A stretch of DNA of 64,000 nt, taken from Haliclystus octoradiatus. Lineage: Eukaryota; Cnidaria; Staurozoa; Stauromedusae; Haliclystidae. The notes below the pieces were generated by a model that made no database searches, was not told where the DNA came from, and was given only the letters and a program-made list of their open reading frames with translations. The position numbers and the translations under genes were made by a program. The stretch spans positions 28,222,561 through 28,286,560 of the forward strand of contig OU744447.1 in assembly GCA_916610825.1 (NCBI GenBank), given 5' to 3'. Shown in pieces: positions 10,642-23,370 of the stretch (the first letter of the stretch is position 1; every line of letters begins with the position of its first letter).

Positions 10642-10785
10642 CTCATAAAGCACATTCTGCATCTCCCCAGTGAGATAGCTTATTAAATAGAGCAAAACTT
10701 TTCCATCAGATAGATCTTTCTCTAACACTGTAACATCTGACAAGGATGATCCCTGTATGCATGTATTTATCCAAAATTTGTATAC
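10642..10785 (-). CDS. Probable host exon with a calponin-homology (CH) domain segment
   Basis: On the minus strand a 144 bp stretch sits between a good acceptor (pyrimidine-rich, ...GTCAATCTCAG) and a good donor (GAG|GTATGT). It is open for 48 codons, phase 0 at both ends. The translation has KFWIN, a spacer, then LEKDLSDGKVLLYLISYLTG. This fits the CH-domain pattern W-(I/V)-N ... DL-x-DG-x-x-L-x-x-L as found in actin- and microtubule-binding proteins. No adjoining exon was recognised; an L2 LINE lies just downstream and a Penelope-like element upstream, so the gene's introns may be filled with elements. The gene cannot be named from one exon, and a pseudogene is possible. Confidence 0.55.
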
Positions 10786-11204
10786 CTGAGATTGACAAAA
10801 GGACACAATTATTGGAAAATGTCAATATCAAATTAAGCATTATTATCATGTAACCAAATGATAAATTAATGAAGTTTAAAATTATAAAGTTTGAGTCGCA
10901 TTTTGGAATTATAATGAGATACGTTACTGGTAAAATGAAAATTCAGGTTTTATAAAATTCTAACATTCAACACTACAAGAAACTCTGGTGGTCTATAGCC
11001 TACATGAAAAATTGCTCCATCAAGCTCAGATTCATAGTTGACAGAATGAAAAAAAACTACACGAAAAATTCAGAGAAAGCTTTGATAGGAAGCTAGAAAT
11101 TAACATAGCAATTAGATGATATTGACGAGAATGAGAACTGTAGACTTACGTTGAAGAAACAGGGATAACAACGTAGGTTGAATTGTTTGTATATTTCTTA
11201 ATAA
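10786..11204. other. Non-coding, probably intronic
   Basis: Nothing recognised apart from the acceptor of the adjacent exon and a short TAA repeat at its right edge. Confidence 0.4.
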
Positions 11205-12955
11205 TAATAATAATAATACGCGGCATGTAATTGTTACAGGTTATGTTTTAGTCGATTTATAATTAGTGAAATAGAATTTATTCTCATGCCTACATTTGAA
11301 ATTAACTCAGATCTTTTATTAAGTAATGCTTTTTTGGAACAAATGATATGATATTTTTCTGCCAGGCATAGCTGGCATCTTTTTGTTATATTATTGTATG
11401 GCTTTGCTCTCGATAGAGCTGTCCATTCGATGCTTTAGTCGGTGGCTTTGTCCTTCTGTTCCCAAATATATTTGGATAGTTGTGTGTTGTGTGTATGTTT
11501 ATCATGCCGGAATGTGCTGGTGTGCTGTGTGTAGCGTGTCTTGAAGGAGCTTTCCGTTAGACCGATGTAATTTTTACCCTCTTGGTCTTCTGGGATAGTC
11601 ACTTTGGCGTTGTATATTAATCCTTCTATAAGGCATCTATTGTTTAATGGGCAATTTTCCTTAATGCGGCAGTTGCATAATTGCGCATTTTCTGTTACTT
11701 CCATTTCGGTATTTGTTAATTTCTTGTTGTGGTTAGTAATGATTGTTTTCATGTTCGAAGTACAACTGTAACTTACTTCTAGTGTGTCTTGATTGAAAAT
11801 CTTATGTAGCTTGCTTGTCTTCGGAAAGTGTTTTCTGACTAGGTTGAGGAATGTTCGGCCAATGTTGCTTTTCACACTTTTGTTGAACGGTGGGTTAAAC
11901 CATGTGACATTTCTCCTCCTTTTCCCTTTTCTACGGCTTGATGTTGCTGGCCTTGGCTCGTATTTAAAATTAGTAGTAGTGTGGCCACTCGCTGTTAAGG
12001 CGTCTTCGTAAGTATTTTTGCTGTTTTCATAAATTGTGTTATTAGATGATAAATCTGAGAGTCTTCGGTTAATTGCTATAGGTATATGTTTCAGAATTGT
12101 GGGTGGATGATTAGAATTAGTGTATATATATATATATAGGTTGGTCGTTAGTCTTTCTGTAGGGCTGGAATGTGCCATTGGTTAGGTCGAAGGTTATGTT
12201 TAAGAAGTCTACTGATTTGAGGTTGGTTTTTGACGTAATTTTTAATCCCATCTCTTTAAAAATGTTTGTTATTTTTTTCCTGAATCTCTCAGTCTGTGGG
12301 CCGGATTTCTTTCGCATTACTGCCAAACAATCATCTCGGTAAAGTCCAATAGAGTTGTCACCTAGAACTGTTGTAAGTTTGTCTAGTATAAATAAACCTA
12401 CCAATTCGCAAATCTCTGCTCTGTCATAACTGCCCATTGTGACGTCAAACAGGTTTATGTGGTTTTTCCTTGACCATGCGGCTCCTTTATTAAATAGAAC
12501 TGATTGCCTTGCGTGCATAATAATTTTGTATCACTTTCCGATATTGTTGTAAAGTTGTTTGCAAATGATATAGCTTCTTCTAATAGTTGTTCCGATATTG
12601 TGGGGTAAAAGCTTTCCTATGCTTTCGATGTCAAAGGTGATGAACGATAAACGTTTCTTTTTTTCCAGTGCCTTAAACCAATCTATAATGGCGTATGAGT
12701 TATTCCATTGGTTGACTTTAGTTAATTTTTTTACGTTAATGATTATTTTCTCTAATATCTTTTTACTTACGATGCCAATTTCGCCTTTAGCAGGGTCGAT
12801 TAGTCTACACGTTGGGTTATTAGTGAAATTCCCTTTATGGTCTTTCATAGTAATAAACGCTGGTTGGTCTGCGATTACTTCTGCCCTCTTGTCGATTTTC
12901 AGTTCTCTACTTATTTCCTTGACGTCTGTATTGATCTTGTGTACTGCGCAAGGAA
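11205..12955 (-). mobile_element. Penelope-like element with RT and GIY-YIG endonuclease
   Basis: Three consecutive minus-strand frames separated by frameshifts form one RT-GIY-YIG polyprotein in the order of endonuclease-bearing Penelope-like elements. The 3' side ends at a (TAA)n tract near 11205. No complete terminal repeats were found and the 5' end is not clear. Unlike the block at 39-41 kb, no hammerhead core was found near its ends. Confidence 0.85.
11280..12955 (-). pseudogene. Penelope-like RT / GIY-YIG polyprotein, frameshifted
   Basis: From the right: KDHKGNFTNNPTCRLI and LSFITFDIES (RT motif A region), then a frameshift. FDVTMGSYDRAEICELVG follows, then the catalytic motif as GLYRDDCLAVM (YRDD where most RTs have YADD), and SVDFLNITFDL with PPTILKHIP. 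The C-terminal part has a cysteine cluster CNCRIKENCPLNNRC and the endonuclease signature NYIGLTESSFKTRYTQH (GIY-YIG relative). After 11435 the frame shifts again and continues with CQLCLAEKYHIICSKK. Motif content is diagnostic; at least three frameshifts make it inactive. Confidence 0.85.
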
Positions 12956-13500
12956 AGCAAAGGCAAGGAAAGGCAAGGAAATTATAATAATAATATTAAT
13001 AATAATATAATAATATTAATAGTGGGACTATTCCACACCAGTTTTTGATATAGTGATCAATGAAATTAATCAGAGCATTTATAGAATGAGGGTCAAAAAT
13101 GAGACACGCTAGGATTTCCGCTACTTCAAGTTTCACACCAGAAGGTGATCATCAGGTGATCTAGTTGAAACAAATCTGTGATACCATGTGATACCAGATT
13201 AGGGTTCGGGTATATGGTTGTTGTTGTAGATCAAAAGAATCAGTCTAAGTTGGTTATGAATAACAGTAGGCTACCAATTTGTTGAATTTTCCAGAAACAA
13301 AAAATTTCGTACAAGTGTTGTATATGGTGTAGGCCTAATTCCAGTTTCTTCTATTAAATTGATAATATTCAATGATGTTATAGGCTAACTTGTAGCCTAT
13401 AACTAGCCATGAAAATCCCTATGGTAACCATGTGCTAGCAGAATAAAAGATGGTAGCCAGTGGAGCACTTTTGTTATGTTATGATTAAAGTTAACAGTTT
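12956..13500. other. Non-coding spacer with TAA-rich run
   Basis: AAGGCAAGGAAAGGCAAGG and a TAATAATATTAATAATA run, then no recognisable feature. The end may include an old gypsy LTR (GGTGTCAG near 13540 resembles a primer-binding site). Confidence 0.3.
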
Positions 13501-13559
13501 AAAACGTGTGTTATCTGAGTTTATAGAACTTATTAGATGGTGTCAGGTTGAAAACCTAC

Positions 13560-14640
13560 CAGTGTAAATAACTGTGGACGACTTTTTGATTTATGGTGAA
13601 AATGAAGCTGACCTTGATGGAGAAATGACAATGGTTTTACAACGATGTTGGACACATCATCAGTGTAGATGGTTTGAAGCCAGATCCTTCAAAGGTGCAA
13701 GCAATATGTGAGATGCCAGCACCGCAAGATAAATCTGGAGTACATCGTCTATTAGAAACAATTAATTACTTGGATAAGTTTATACAAAAAACCTCTATTC
13801 AAGGTCTTATAACACAAATAACAAAAATAATGTATCTTTTGTGTGGGATGCTCAGCAGGAAAAAGCTTCTACAGAGCTGAAGAAAGTTATTACTAATGAA
13901 CCAATTCTGGCATACTTTAATAACGCCATTGATACAGCTTTGAACTTTGATGCAAGTGGTACGGGATTAGGTGAAGTGCTGTTATAAGGAGGTAAGCCAG
14001 TTGCTTACCGTATGCCTCTAGAGCCTTAACTTCAGCGAACGGTGATATTCCAATATAGAGTGTGAGCTACTAGCGATTGATTGGGGTGTGCGTAAGTTTC
14101 ACACCTATCTGTCAGGTAGACAAACAGTTGTGGACTTTGTCCATAAACCATTGGAAGCAATATTCAAAAGTAATTGACAGACGATACACCTTGTTTGCAA
14201 ATAATGATATTACGTTTGACTCCATATGATATTGTACTGTAGTTAAATACAATCCGGGAGAATTGCAGACTGTTTCAGACGGTTTAAGTTGTGCACAGCA
14301 CTACCAGAAGTTAATGACGAAGAAAGTGACATTGGCATCAACTCTTTTGGGAATAGTGGATTTCATACTGCCAGTTTAGATGAGAATAAAGGAAGCTACT
14401 ACAAAACTTGCTGTGGTTATCAAAAATGTTCTTGAAGGCTGGTCAATTAGTAAGTTTATGATTGTTGATTGTGTTAAGCCATGTTGAACATTCAGAGAAC
14501 AACCTGGCGTAGAAGACGGGAGTTTATGTAAAACTATATAACTGTTGTCCCTGGTTCAACTTTTTCTACTTTAGTTGATGAAGTACATGGTGCTCATGTT
14601 TATTCAGGTCCTAATTTTCTTGCGAGTAAAGGATGAGTCA
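13560..14640 (+). pseudogene. Ty3/gypsy RT-RNase H-linker fragment, heavily decayed
   Basis: In shifting frames: VDDFLIYGENEADLDGEM (the YxDD motif with V), ISVDGLKPDPSKVQAICEMP and NYLDKF, then FVWDAQQEKA and LNFDASGTGLGEVLL (RNase H). LTPYDI, YNPGELQTVSDGLS (end of RNase H) and a final IGINSFGNSGFHTASLDE follow. Many stops. Ordering is the gypsy RT-to-RNase H junction, and it resembles the gypsy copies at 24-31 kb. Confidence 0.75.
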
Positions 14641-15277
14641 ACTACAGTGTAGATAAAAAAAAACGAATACCAATGTTTCCAAAGTCTTGATTATTTTCTT
14701 AATATTACAAGTTTCCATACAAAGTTCTATGCGTTTATTTATCTAGGTCGTTTTGAACGTTTGATCCCATACTGATTAATATTTGTTAGCTACGTCTATT
14801 AATCTACATTTGATTCATGATTCAGCAAATTTGTACTTGTGGTATGCTCAGCAAAACAGTTAACAAATTGTTATCGTACGCTAAAAGTTTACAATGAAAA
14901 GGCTCGTTAAGCGAAAATTATTGTTAACGTTGTCTGAAATATATTTAGCACAATCATCTATTTCTAATCTGCAATTTAATATACTAATAATATTTATACA
15001 TAACATGATTACATGTAATTCTTATTAATAATGACATAATACCGAATTAGTGTTATTTATTAAATGGAAACAATATTGAGAGAGGCATCGGAGGACAGAG
15101 CTGAAGATGATAGCGATCTGTGAATTATATGATCATGTTTATCTGACTAAATCTGTTGCATCCTTGTTGATTATTGATTGAGCTGCAGGCTCAACATTGG
15201 CAGAGTTGACAGGATCATTGTATGTTTCATTTTTTTTTGTTACTATGCTTATTAATCCAATTCATGATTAGATAAAG
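14641..15277. other. Non-coding; probable gypsy 5' LTR end and primer site at the right
   Basis: No gene. Near 15205-15222 GGCTCAACATTGGCAGAGTTG resembles the LTR end plus primer-binding region of the complete gypsy at 26150 (ACTCAACACTGGCGCAGTGG), and gag-like sequence follows. Confidence 0.4.
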
Positions 15278-16047
15278 ATGGCAGCTTTTCGTGGACGTTT
15301 GCCTCCTGATTTTGTGCCAACTCAACACAATGCACATGTTATGAAAATTATATGTTAGCATCTGACCTAGACTTTAAAAATCCTACAAACTGCTGGCAAT
15401 TTCAGGCGCAGATTTCAGGCAGTTTGTTAAAGCAAATTGTAAATTTTATGTTGTCAGAGTAAAGATTGTTGGTAATGTGTTGGAATCACTTGCAGTACTG
15501 TCAAAACCTCAACGTTAGAAGACATAAAACAGGGTCCTGAGCAGTCAATTCATGAATATGGACAAGAGTTACGTTTATTATATAGTGAAACAGGATATCC
15601 AGATTTAAAATTTGAAATGAGAGTTATTAGTTCGAGATTTATTAATACGTGGCACCAGAAATGATGGAGCCAAAAGATTAATTATGCAGCAAAACAATGA
15701 TACACTAGCTGTTGGGGACTGCATCAAATGAATTTCATCGTTTGAAGCAGCTGTCATGTCTGTGATTACTACTGATACTCACATTGCTACACTTAATTCA
15801 ATACAAGACTGCAAATATTGTGGTAGGTCTCACTTAAGAGGAAAATGTCCAGCATATGGTCTCAAATGTAATGGTTGTGGTGGTAAAAATCACTTTGAAG
15901 CAAAATGCTCTGCAAGGAAGGGAAATAAATCTACCAAAACTAAAACTAAAGTAAGTTGTGCCGAAGCATTTGTTTCTGATACCTCGAGCACTGATGATGA
16001 TAGTGATGATGCTGGGTATGCTAATCATTGTTATTGTAATTGGGTAT
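15278..16047 (+). pseudogene. Ty3/gypsy gag remnant with two zinc knuckles
   Basis: Starts with an ATG-led MAAFRGRLPPDF reading, then passes through several stops. From 15756 an open stretch carries CKYCGRSHLRGKC and CNGCGGKNHFEAKC, two C-x2-C-x-H-x-C type knuckles almost identical in layout to those in the gag at 26403-27269. An acidic DTSSTDDDSDDAG tail matches the equivalent position of that copy. It is interrupted at 16048 by the LTR of another element. Confidence 0.75.
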
Positions 16048-16091
16048 TGTTAATCATTTCCTGTAAATTTATATGTGTGTAAACTGTACCA

Positions 16092-19000
16092 TAGTGGGGC
16101 AGCTAACGGAAATCTTACCGCAAATTGTGATACGAGTATAAATTTAGTATCAAACGAAAGATAATTGTTTATAATTCAAATAGAGCCCGTGACCCCACCC
16201 AGATTCAGCCTGAGTGCCGAGAAAATGGCATCCAAAGTTTGGTTCCACCTACGTCCGTCTTGCTAAAAAATTGCGAATGTGGTGAAATATTTTTGAGTAG
16301 AATATACATAATTGCTATTTTTATTATTGTAATACTATTATTAAGACTCCCAAATTCGTTCTACAGCAAAATATTGATTTTATCTATGGTGTTGCGCAAT
16401 TCTACAATTTGCGCATGCGCAGAGTCAATTTCTGAATTACAGAAATTTAGCCTTAATAAGGCCTATTAAATGAAGTATTGATGCTAAATTAGCTGAGAAG
16501 GCTATAAAAATAGTTTTATATATACATAAGCAAGGCACTTTTACTATGTTTTAGCATTTTTATGAAGATGACAATAAAACATTATCAGAATCATAATTAT
16601 ATAGTGCTATATACCTGGTTTAATTACGCTATGTAAACTATATCAGTTAAGAAAAAACATTTTATAATGATGTCCTTACTCTTACTATAAATAATACTTA
16701 TCAATTAGAATATTTTTTTCAAATGGCTGCTAATGTAAGATTCGTTTGAATACAACTTTCCGATCACGTACTATGTCAGTGACTGCTCGTATAAGCCAAC
16801 CTTGGGCTTGCGGCCTGCGCCTGGGGCAACTCAGCCTTCGGCTTCCTCAACTTTGCGTATTTTAATCGCAATTGATGAGCAGTTCATCTCATTTTAAGCT
16901 GCAAAAATTACTAAACCTTGATTAGCTGAAGGTCTATAGATACACAAGAAGTGAATTAGAAGTTCGGAAAAGTGCGCCGCAGACAAGGAGTTTAATTAAA
17001 ATTGTATATTTCAACCTTGTTATTATCCAAAAACAATTGTTTTCATCCATGGCTTTTATCGGATTGCCTAGAATACGGTAGGCCTATACTATATTAAGTA
17101 GTTAGTGTTTTATAATTTATTTTATTCTTTTAGCCATATTTAGTATCACTATTATTATCATTGTCATTGTTGACTATTCTTATTCAAATGTTGTTTTAAA
17201 TTTTACAAATTATTTCGTTAATCATTTTATAAATTTACAGCTATCCCAAATAAACAAGCATTGATTGCTTCAGGGATTAGAGTTATTATGTATCACTAAT
17301 TAACTTTCAACTATGTCGATTTGTATATTATTATTGTTAAGTGTTTTACATGATTAATTAAACATCTATCTATCTCTGGCGTATATCTGCAAATACTTCT
17401 AACCCATACCCATGCTTAAAGAAGTTATTAATATCGAGTGTCAGCTCAATAAGTTGATGCTCAATAATTGTTTACATTTTTCGCCAAACCAAGCTGATAT
17501 GAGCCTAGTGCTGAAGAGATATTTTATAATGTCCTGTTTAAAGTCGATAACATTTATTTCATGTATAAATGCTTCGGTTGCCTCTGGACTTGAACGCCTG
17601 TCAAGCGTCCTGTTTGTATGGAAGTCTTCTCCTTCGTCCAGTCCGGTTACAGCCTGGTGAACGTTTGTCTATCTTTTTCAACCTCTGACCACCGCTTTCA
17701 TTTTCAAATCTCAAACTTTGGAAGCGAAGATATAGCATGGGAATAGAATATGAAATGAATAGCAATGCAATTACCTGGAATGTTATATATAAGTTTACTG
17801 TCAATGGTGATTGAACTCCTGATATCTCTATTTGGTGCGCTAGCCCAGAAGAAAGGATGTGTGGCACAACCAAGTCTATATTCATATGAAGAACTTCTAT
17901 ATCATCGTAATGGACTTTCAATTGAGATTTTACTTCATGAGCGGGATATCCCACCTTGGCGAGACAATATATTCATATAAACAGACTCTGGTGGACCAGC
18001 CACGTTGTCATTTCATCTACGCAAGTCGCAAGCGCACTAACAGATAGCTTTGGATACCAATCACCATTTGCAGTACACATGACATTCCAGTAGTAATACT
18101 ATATCGAGATTAAATTCAGCTGCAGTTCCTTATCTGTTATCTAATTTTCGAAAAGCTGAATATACGAAAACGAAACTGGTAAAAAGATGAGGGCCAAATC
18201 GTCTCCCTATATGTCATGCTGTGCCTTTGTAGTTACTTGAACGTGGGAAAAAATTCCCATCTAAAATCCAAACAGGCGGTCAAAACAGGCGGTAAAATAG
18301 CCCTTCTGGACAGGGTCGCCGAGAGGAGGTTAAGCAATAGCCTGGGGCTATGCAAATTATATTGCTCATGAGATTTTGTTGCTAAATTGTAATTGCAGCT
18401 ATGAGATTATATTTGTAAAAACAGTTTTCTATTGGGAAGGGCACGGTTTCTCGTCGGTCCTGCTTCTCGGTGCCATACCCGACTTAATGTCGCGTACCTC
18501 CACAGATGTAAAGTCATGGAGTCATTACTTACCCAACAATTACGAGAATATCTGCTTTCAAATCATTTGATATGTAACGCACAGAATGGTTTCTATGTTG
18601 TCGCTAAACTTGTACACAATTGTTGCATTCATTAGATAGACTTCACACTCCCATACTAAGTTTTGAATCAAATTTCGGGCAATTTTGAGACGAAAAATTG
18701 CAAAATGTACACAAAAATTACAATACCGAAGCTCCCAAATATGCAAATGCCACACCTTTGTTTCGGACGAAATTGACTAAACACCCCAGTCAAAGTCCTG
18801 TAGTTACGGCTGTGGTCAGAGCACATAAAGTTTGTATAGGCGTCTGCTACTAATTTAAAGGATTGGATCCTCGTCACTGGCATGGAACTCCTGCCTAGTG
18901 AAAGAGATGAAGAAAGGAAAATCAGACCAAAGATTCTTCATTATAAAGTTATTAAAAATAACAATAATCGCCAAGAAGCAGAGTATGAACAAGATAAAAA

Positions 19001-19762
19001 GCATTGCCAGAAAAACGAATTATTCAATAACTGTTTCTGCTTCCAAGTATTCTTTACATATTGTAAATCTAAATTAGTATTGCTGCACTTTCAATACTTT
19101 AAAATATATCCTAATAAAAACCATAATTACGTTTCTGGCGTATGATCATTCCATCATTCTAATTGTAGTAGCATATTTCTATTCTTACCGGTATACTTGT
19201 TTAATTTGATATGGTACACTGGCAAAAGCCCTATATTTTCACCTTTAATATAATTTGTTTACACATATCGGGATAGACATACATAATAAGTGCTAATTGA
19301 ATAGAAAATGTCTTGATTGTGTAGAAAAACATCAATTTTTCAGTCCCTAAGCCAATTCAATATCAATACTACATATATAATCATTAATAACGCAAAAATT
19401 CCGAAATTCTGAAATTTGTACTGCGCATGCGCATATTTATCATATTGCGCAATGATATAGTTTTACACAAAATATTGCTGTAGAACGAAAGTGGGAGTTT
19501 TAATCATATCATTATAATAATAAAATTAGTAATTATGTGTATTCTATTCAAAAATATTTCACCACATTCGCAATTTTTCAGTGAAACGGACGTAGGTGGA
19601 ACCAAACTTCGGATGCCATTTTCTCGGCACTCAGGCTGAATCTGGATGGGGTCACAGGCTCTATTTGAAGTATAAACAATTATCTTTCGTTTGATACTAA
19701 AATTATACTCGTATCACAATTTGCGGTATATTGCTGATTTTGAACCTTTATCTGCCCCACTA
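16092..19762. mobile_element. 3671 bp DNA element with long inverted ends and 3 bp (CCA) target duplication, superfamily unknown
   Basis: It splits the first LTR. Left end TAGTGGGGCAG and right end CTGCCCCACTA; CCA lies at 16089-16091 and 19763-19765, while the intact LTR at 20776 shows a single CCA at that site. Inverted arms extend about 350 bp (16092-16440 and 19396-19762) with strings such as CGAAAGATAATTGTTTATA and GGTTCCACCTACGTCCG. The interior has no recognisable transposase. The terminal motif and 3 bp duplication did not let me place it in a superfamily. Confidence 0.8.
18432..18600 (+). pseudogene. Possible non-LTR RT fragment inside the 3.67 kb element
   Basis: A short frame reads HRCKVMESLLTQQLREYLLS then QNGFY, resembling the RT block (K-V-x-E ... 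L-x-x-Y-L ... Q-x-GF) of LINEs. Only about 50 codons; could be chance similarity. Confidence 0.4.
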
Positions 19763-19765
19763 CCA

Positions 19766-19961
19766 CGTAAACGCTCTCTTCTACCTCTTGCTATCTTACT
19801 GTACGGTTGTGTCTGTTGTATTAAAGAGCTCTGACTAACGGCCATAGTAACCCTTAGCATCTCTCCCTGTAATGTCAGCAAACACAGCCTACTATTATCA
19901 TAATAAAGAGATTCTACATTATATTGATTGTCATTTTAATCTTGCACAATTGGTGACCCCG
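19766..19961 (+). repeat. Second part of the split LTR and primer-binding site
   Basis: Aligns base for base with 20817-21006 apart from scattered differences (ACGTAAACGCTCTCTTCTAC shared). The LTR ends at CTTGCACA (19948) and is followed by TGGTGACCCCG. Confidence 0.8.
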
Positions 19962-20245
19962 CTTTAGACCACGCAGCCAATCGATCATACAGTTATAGGC
20001 TATATCACGGAGAAGTAATTTTCATACAACGAAATCTTTCCCTTATAGGCTACACATGGATCGTCATTCAACTTGATTGTCAAATACTTTTTAACTTGTT
20101 TCTAAAAGACGGCTGGATTTCTATACACATTATCACTGAACAGCATTCATCATTGAAGATAATCTATCTATTATGCGTTAACAAATTACAACGTACAACA
20201 GCACACCGTCCATAAATATAAACAATATGATTATCCCCCTATATT

Positions 20246-20601
20246 CAGGGTCCGATAAAAGATTTTGCCTTCCGAGATCCAAAGATTTTCGAAGTGAAAC
20301 CTTCAGATTTTTTCCCCGGCATATAATGAGAAAATTGGTCTGCTATTGATTTCATTGCCAATGCTCCATCCAGTTTAAATGTGAACTTGTAAAGAAATAT
20401 TTCAGACCTTTCTGTAAATGTAAAGAAACACTGATAATCGATTTCTGAATGTGCAAATAAGCTTCAAAAATCCAAAGGTTATAATTTTTCTTAATTTTTA
20501 ATAGAAATCTTATTAAAAAAGTTGATCATTGGCTGCCTTCGGATTTCAGCTAAGCCTTCCGCAATCTAGGATCGCAGGATCACAACTTTTATCAAACCCT
20601 G
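20246..20601. mobile_element. 356 bp hAT-type MITE
   Basis: Ends CAGGGTCCGATAAAAG and CTTTTATCAAACCCTG; flanks CCTATATT (20238-20245) and ACTATATT (20602-20609) match at 7 of 8 bases, as expected for a hAT target duplication. Interior non-coding. Confidence 0.8.
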
Positions 20602-20775
20602 ACTATATTAACGACTTTAAACAAGATTTTCATCAAAAGAATTATGTAGAATCGTCGAATTTTCCAACAATTATGTACATACCATCAACTCTCCCAACAT
20701 TACGTATTAATAGTTTACAGTTTTACGATATTGTAATTTTTAATATTGTATTCACGCCATCGTATATTTGTCTAT

Positions 20776-21006
20776 TGTTAATCATTTCCTGTAAATTTAT
20801 AGGTGTGTAAACTGTACCACGTAAACGCTCTCTTCTACCCCTTGCTATCTTGCTGTACGGTCGTGCCTGTTGTATCAAAGAGCTCTGACTAACGGCCATA
20901 GTAGCCCTTAGCATCTATCCCTGTAATGTCAGCAGGCACGGCCTACCATTATCATAAGAAAGAGTATCAACATTATATGGATTGTGTCGTTATGTAATCT
21001 TGCACA
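20776..21006 (+). repeat. Intact LTR of the short LTR element
   Basis: 231 bp, TGTTA...GCACA, used as the empty-site reference for the 3.67 kb insertion in its partner. Confidence 0.8.
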
Positions 21007-21558
21007 ATACCAAAGTGAGTGCAAGGAAAGGAGCACATATTAATGATTAATTTCCAAGTCCACATAGCTGCCCCTCTCTGTTGTCACCCCTGAACACAGG
21101 AACTTGACCTTTACAGAAAATGAATCAACCTAATGTCAATCAACCTAATTAAAGGTTATCGAAAGTCACAAATAAAGAAGAATTATGTTGGAAGGGTTAA
21201 TGCAGAATCCCAAACCATAACACTTGGACGGCTATTTGCTACGCTTCGTAAATTATAGAGATTAGAGAATATAAAGCTAGGCCTACTACCTCACGACCCA
21301 GCTCCTACGTCTACTGCACTTTGCTGTTATTGTATAGCTGGGCTATATTGCAATTATAGTATATAAATTATATTGCAAATCAAGAAATGTGGCTTAAAAT
21401 AGGAACTGCCATGGAGGCAAAGTATCAAATGCCATAGCAGTAGCCTAAGCCAATCAAGCTTTGTTTCGGTGACATTAGGCCTAGTCTTTTCACTTTCTCT
21501 AGCTAGCTAGTCATGTATCTAGTTTGCTGAATACACAAACATCTATGAACTTCAATTG

Positions 21559-21841
21559 ACACTATGAATTTTGGATGTAGGCCTACTGAATCGTTACTGA
21601 AATCCTACTGAAAACATACTGGAATGGGATTGAGTACTGAAACCATAATGAAACTCACCAGAGGGTCAGACACTTAAATCTAGATTTTTCTCATTCTACT
21701 GGAAAGCTACTGAAACACACATTAAAATTTGAAAGCTACTTGAATTATGAAAAGAGCCCAATCCAGTAGCTTATTATTCATTTCTTCATAAGTTTTCAGT
21801 ATGTTTTCAGCAGGTTTTCAGATTTTCAAAATTCATAGTGT
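21559..21841. mobile_element. Foldback MITE with CACTATGAATTTTG ends
   Basis: ACACTATGAATTTTG at the left and CAAAATTCATAGTGT at the right, with interior inverted CTGAAAACATACTG units. About 283 bp; target duplication unclear. Confidence 0.6.
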
Positions 21842-23370
21842 GAAGAAGGTCATACAGGGTTATTTTTGTGACCCGATATTTGCCTATTTTGTTCTCCAGA
21901 TCAAGATGATGTTGTCTTCGATCCCTCATTCACTAATCCAAAACCCTCCAGCGGACCAACACGGTTACCGGGACTATATCCACTTCATAAAAATTAATGT
22001 AAAAGGCCGTAAAATGATGAACCTAAAATGACAATGTCATCCTAAACCTTTTTACGTGACTTACGTGAATAATTCTCTCGAGGCGAATTGGTCCTTTTAA
22101 ATCAGCAGCCATTTAATACCAAGAATATGACTGTACTGAATATTAATTATGACACAGTAATTAGAATAATCACGTGGGCAAGCAGCAAGATTTCAAGAAG
22201 AATGAAACAAGTCTATGGATTATGAATATTTCAATCTCCACCATATCTTCCATGAAACATTTGCTTTGGTTGGCCAAACGCAAAATTTGATGTTTTCCGT
22301 CTCGTAATCTGCGAAGTGAACTGACACACTGTTTGTTTTGTCCGACTAATGTATTCACCATTACAAATGAAACTATGAAAGCACAAACAACATTGGACAG
22401 GTAAAGTAAAATGGCGTGAAAATTTGAATCTCCATTGTCCATATTCAGAGATGACGCAATGACGTCACACATAGTCTGTAGACAGATTGCAAATGAAAAT
22501 TTGCCATGGTGATATTATCAGCCTCTGTTAGGTTCCTATAAAATACTCAACTGAGAGGTTTCACAAAAACATGGCTGATGCACGAGGTTAATATTAGATT
22601 TTTTATAATATTTAGTATGTTGCAGGATTTCATTTTCATCGATTCAGATTGAGCAATCAGTCCGTTTCAGGAATCTAAGTGACAGGAGACAGAATTTTAT
22701 AATCCTCAATGGTCCGTTATTTATTACGAATATCCTTTTTCTGCAAGTTTAGTTGAAGAAGTGAAGTCGAATTGAGTTGACAAATTCTATTTTTCACGGT
22801 CCATTCATCGTCATATTGTGCATGCTGGCCTGTAAAACTGGATTCTCACTAACCATCTGAGAATGTAAGTAAATCTATATACAAATATCCACCTGTTATC
22901 AATGGTAGACTACTAGGTCTCTCTCTGACCTAATCCAGCACTTCGTGACTCCTCTAATAAGCACTGCAGAATGCAGATCACTGAAAACAAACAAAATAAC
23001 ATTTGAATGACGTCAAACAGGTCTGTAAATAATGGCAAACTCGACGAGACGAAACTCTCATGGGAAGCAGTGCCAAAAATAGTTAGTGGTGGGGGTGACA
23101 ACTGATCAAATTTTACTTCAGGGGACACGGGTGCCAAAATCCATTATTTCGTAAAAAAATGGGAGAATATGACAAATAATTCATTTTTAACAGCCGACTT
23201 TCAATGAAATTGGTTTATCCTTATAGTCTAGTCCCCCTAATAAACAAACACTTGTTGTTAAGGGGTAGGATCTACGATCATGTAGTTATGTCTAACAATT
23301 CTTTGATTGAGATATATATTCATTACGGTTGTTAACTTATAACGAACAACTATTTAGTATCATATACACA

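Larger units (their letters stand above)
16048..21006 (+). mobile_element. Short LTR element (two ~230 bp LTRs, little interior) with nested elements
   Basis: Two similar LTRs in the same direction: 16048-16091 continued at 19766-19948, and 20776-21006. Both run from TGTTAATCATTTCCTG to CTTGCACA. ATTGGTGACCCCG directly after the first LTR looks like a primer-binding site. After removing nested elements the interior is only about 460 bp without coding capacity, as in TRIM-like or deleted elements. No matching target duplication was found. Confidence 0.7.

Noticed and set aside
17601..17954. 117-codon minus-strand frame in the 3.67 kb element
   Set aside because: No conserved residues of any transposase that I could recognise.
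18882..19145. 87-codon frame in the 3.67 kb element
   Set aside because: Low complexity, no transposase motif.
22170..22472. 100-codon minus-strand protein with a hydrophobic segment
   Set aside because: No recognisable domain, no clear splice partners; may be chance.
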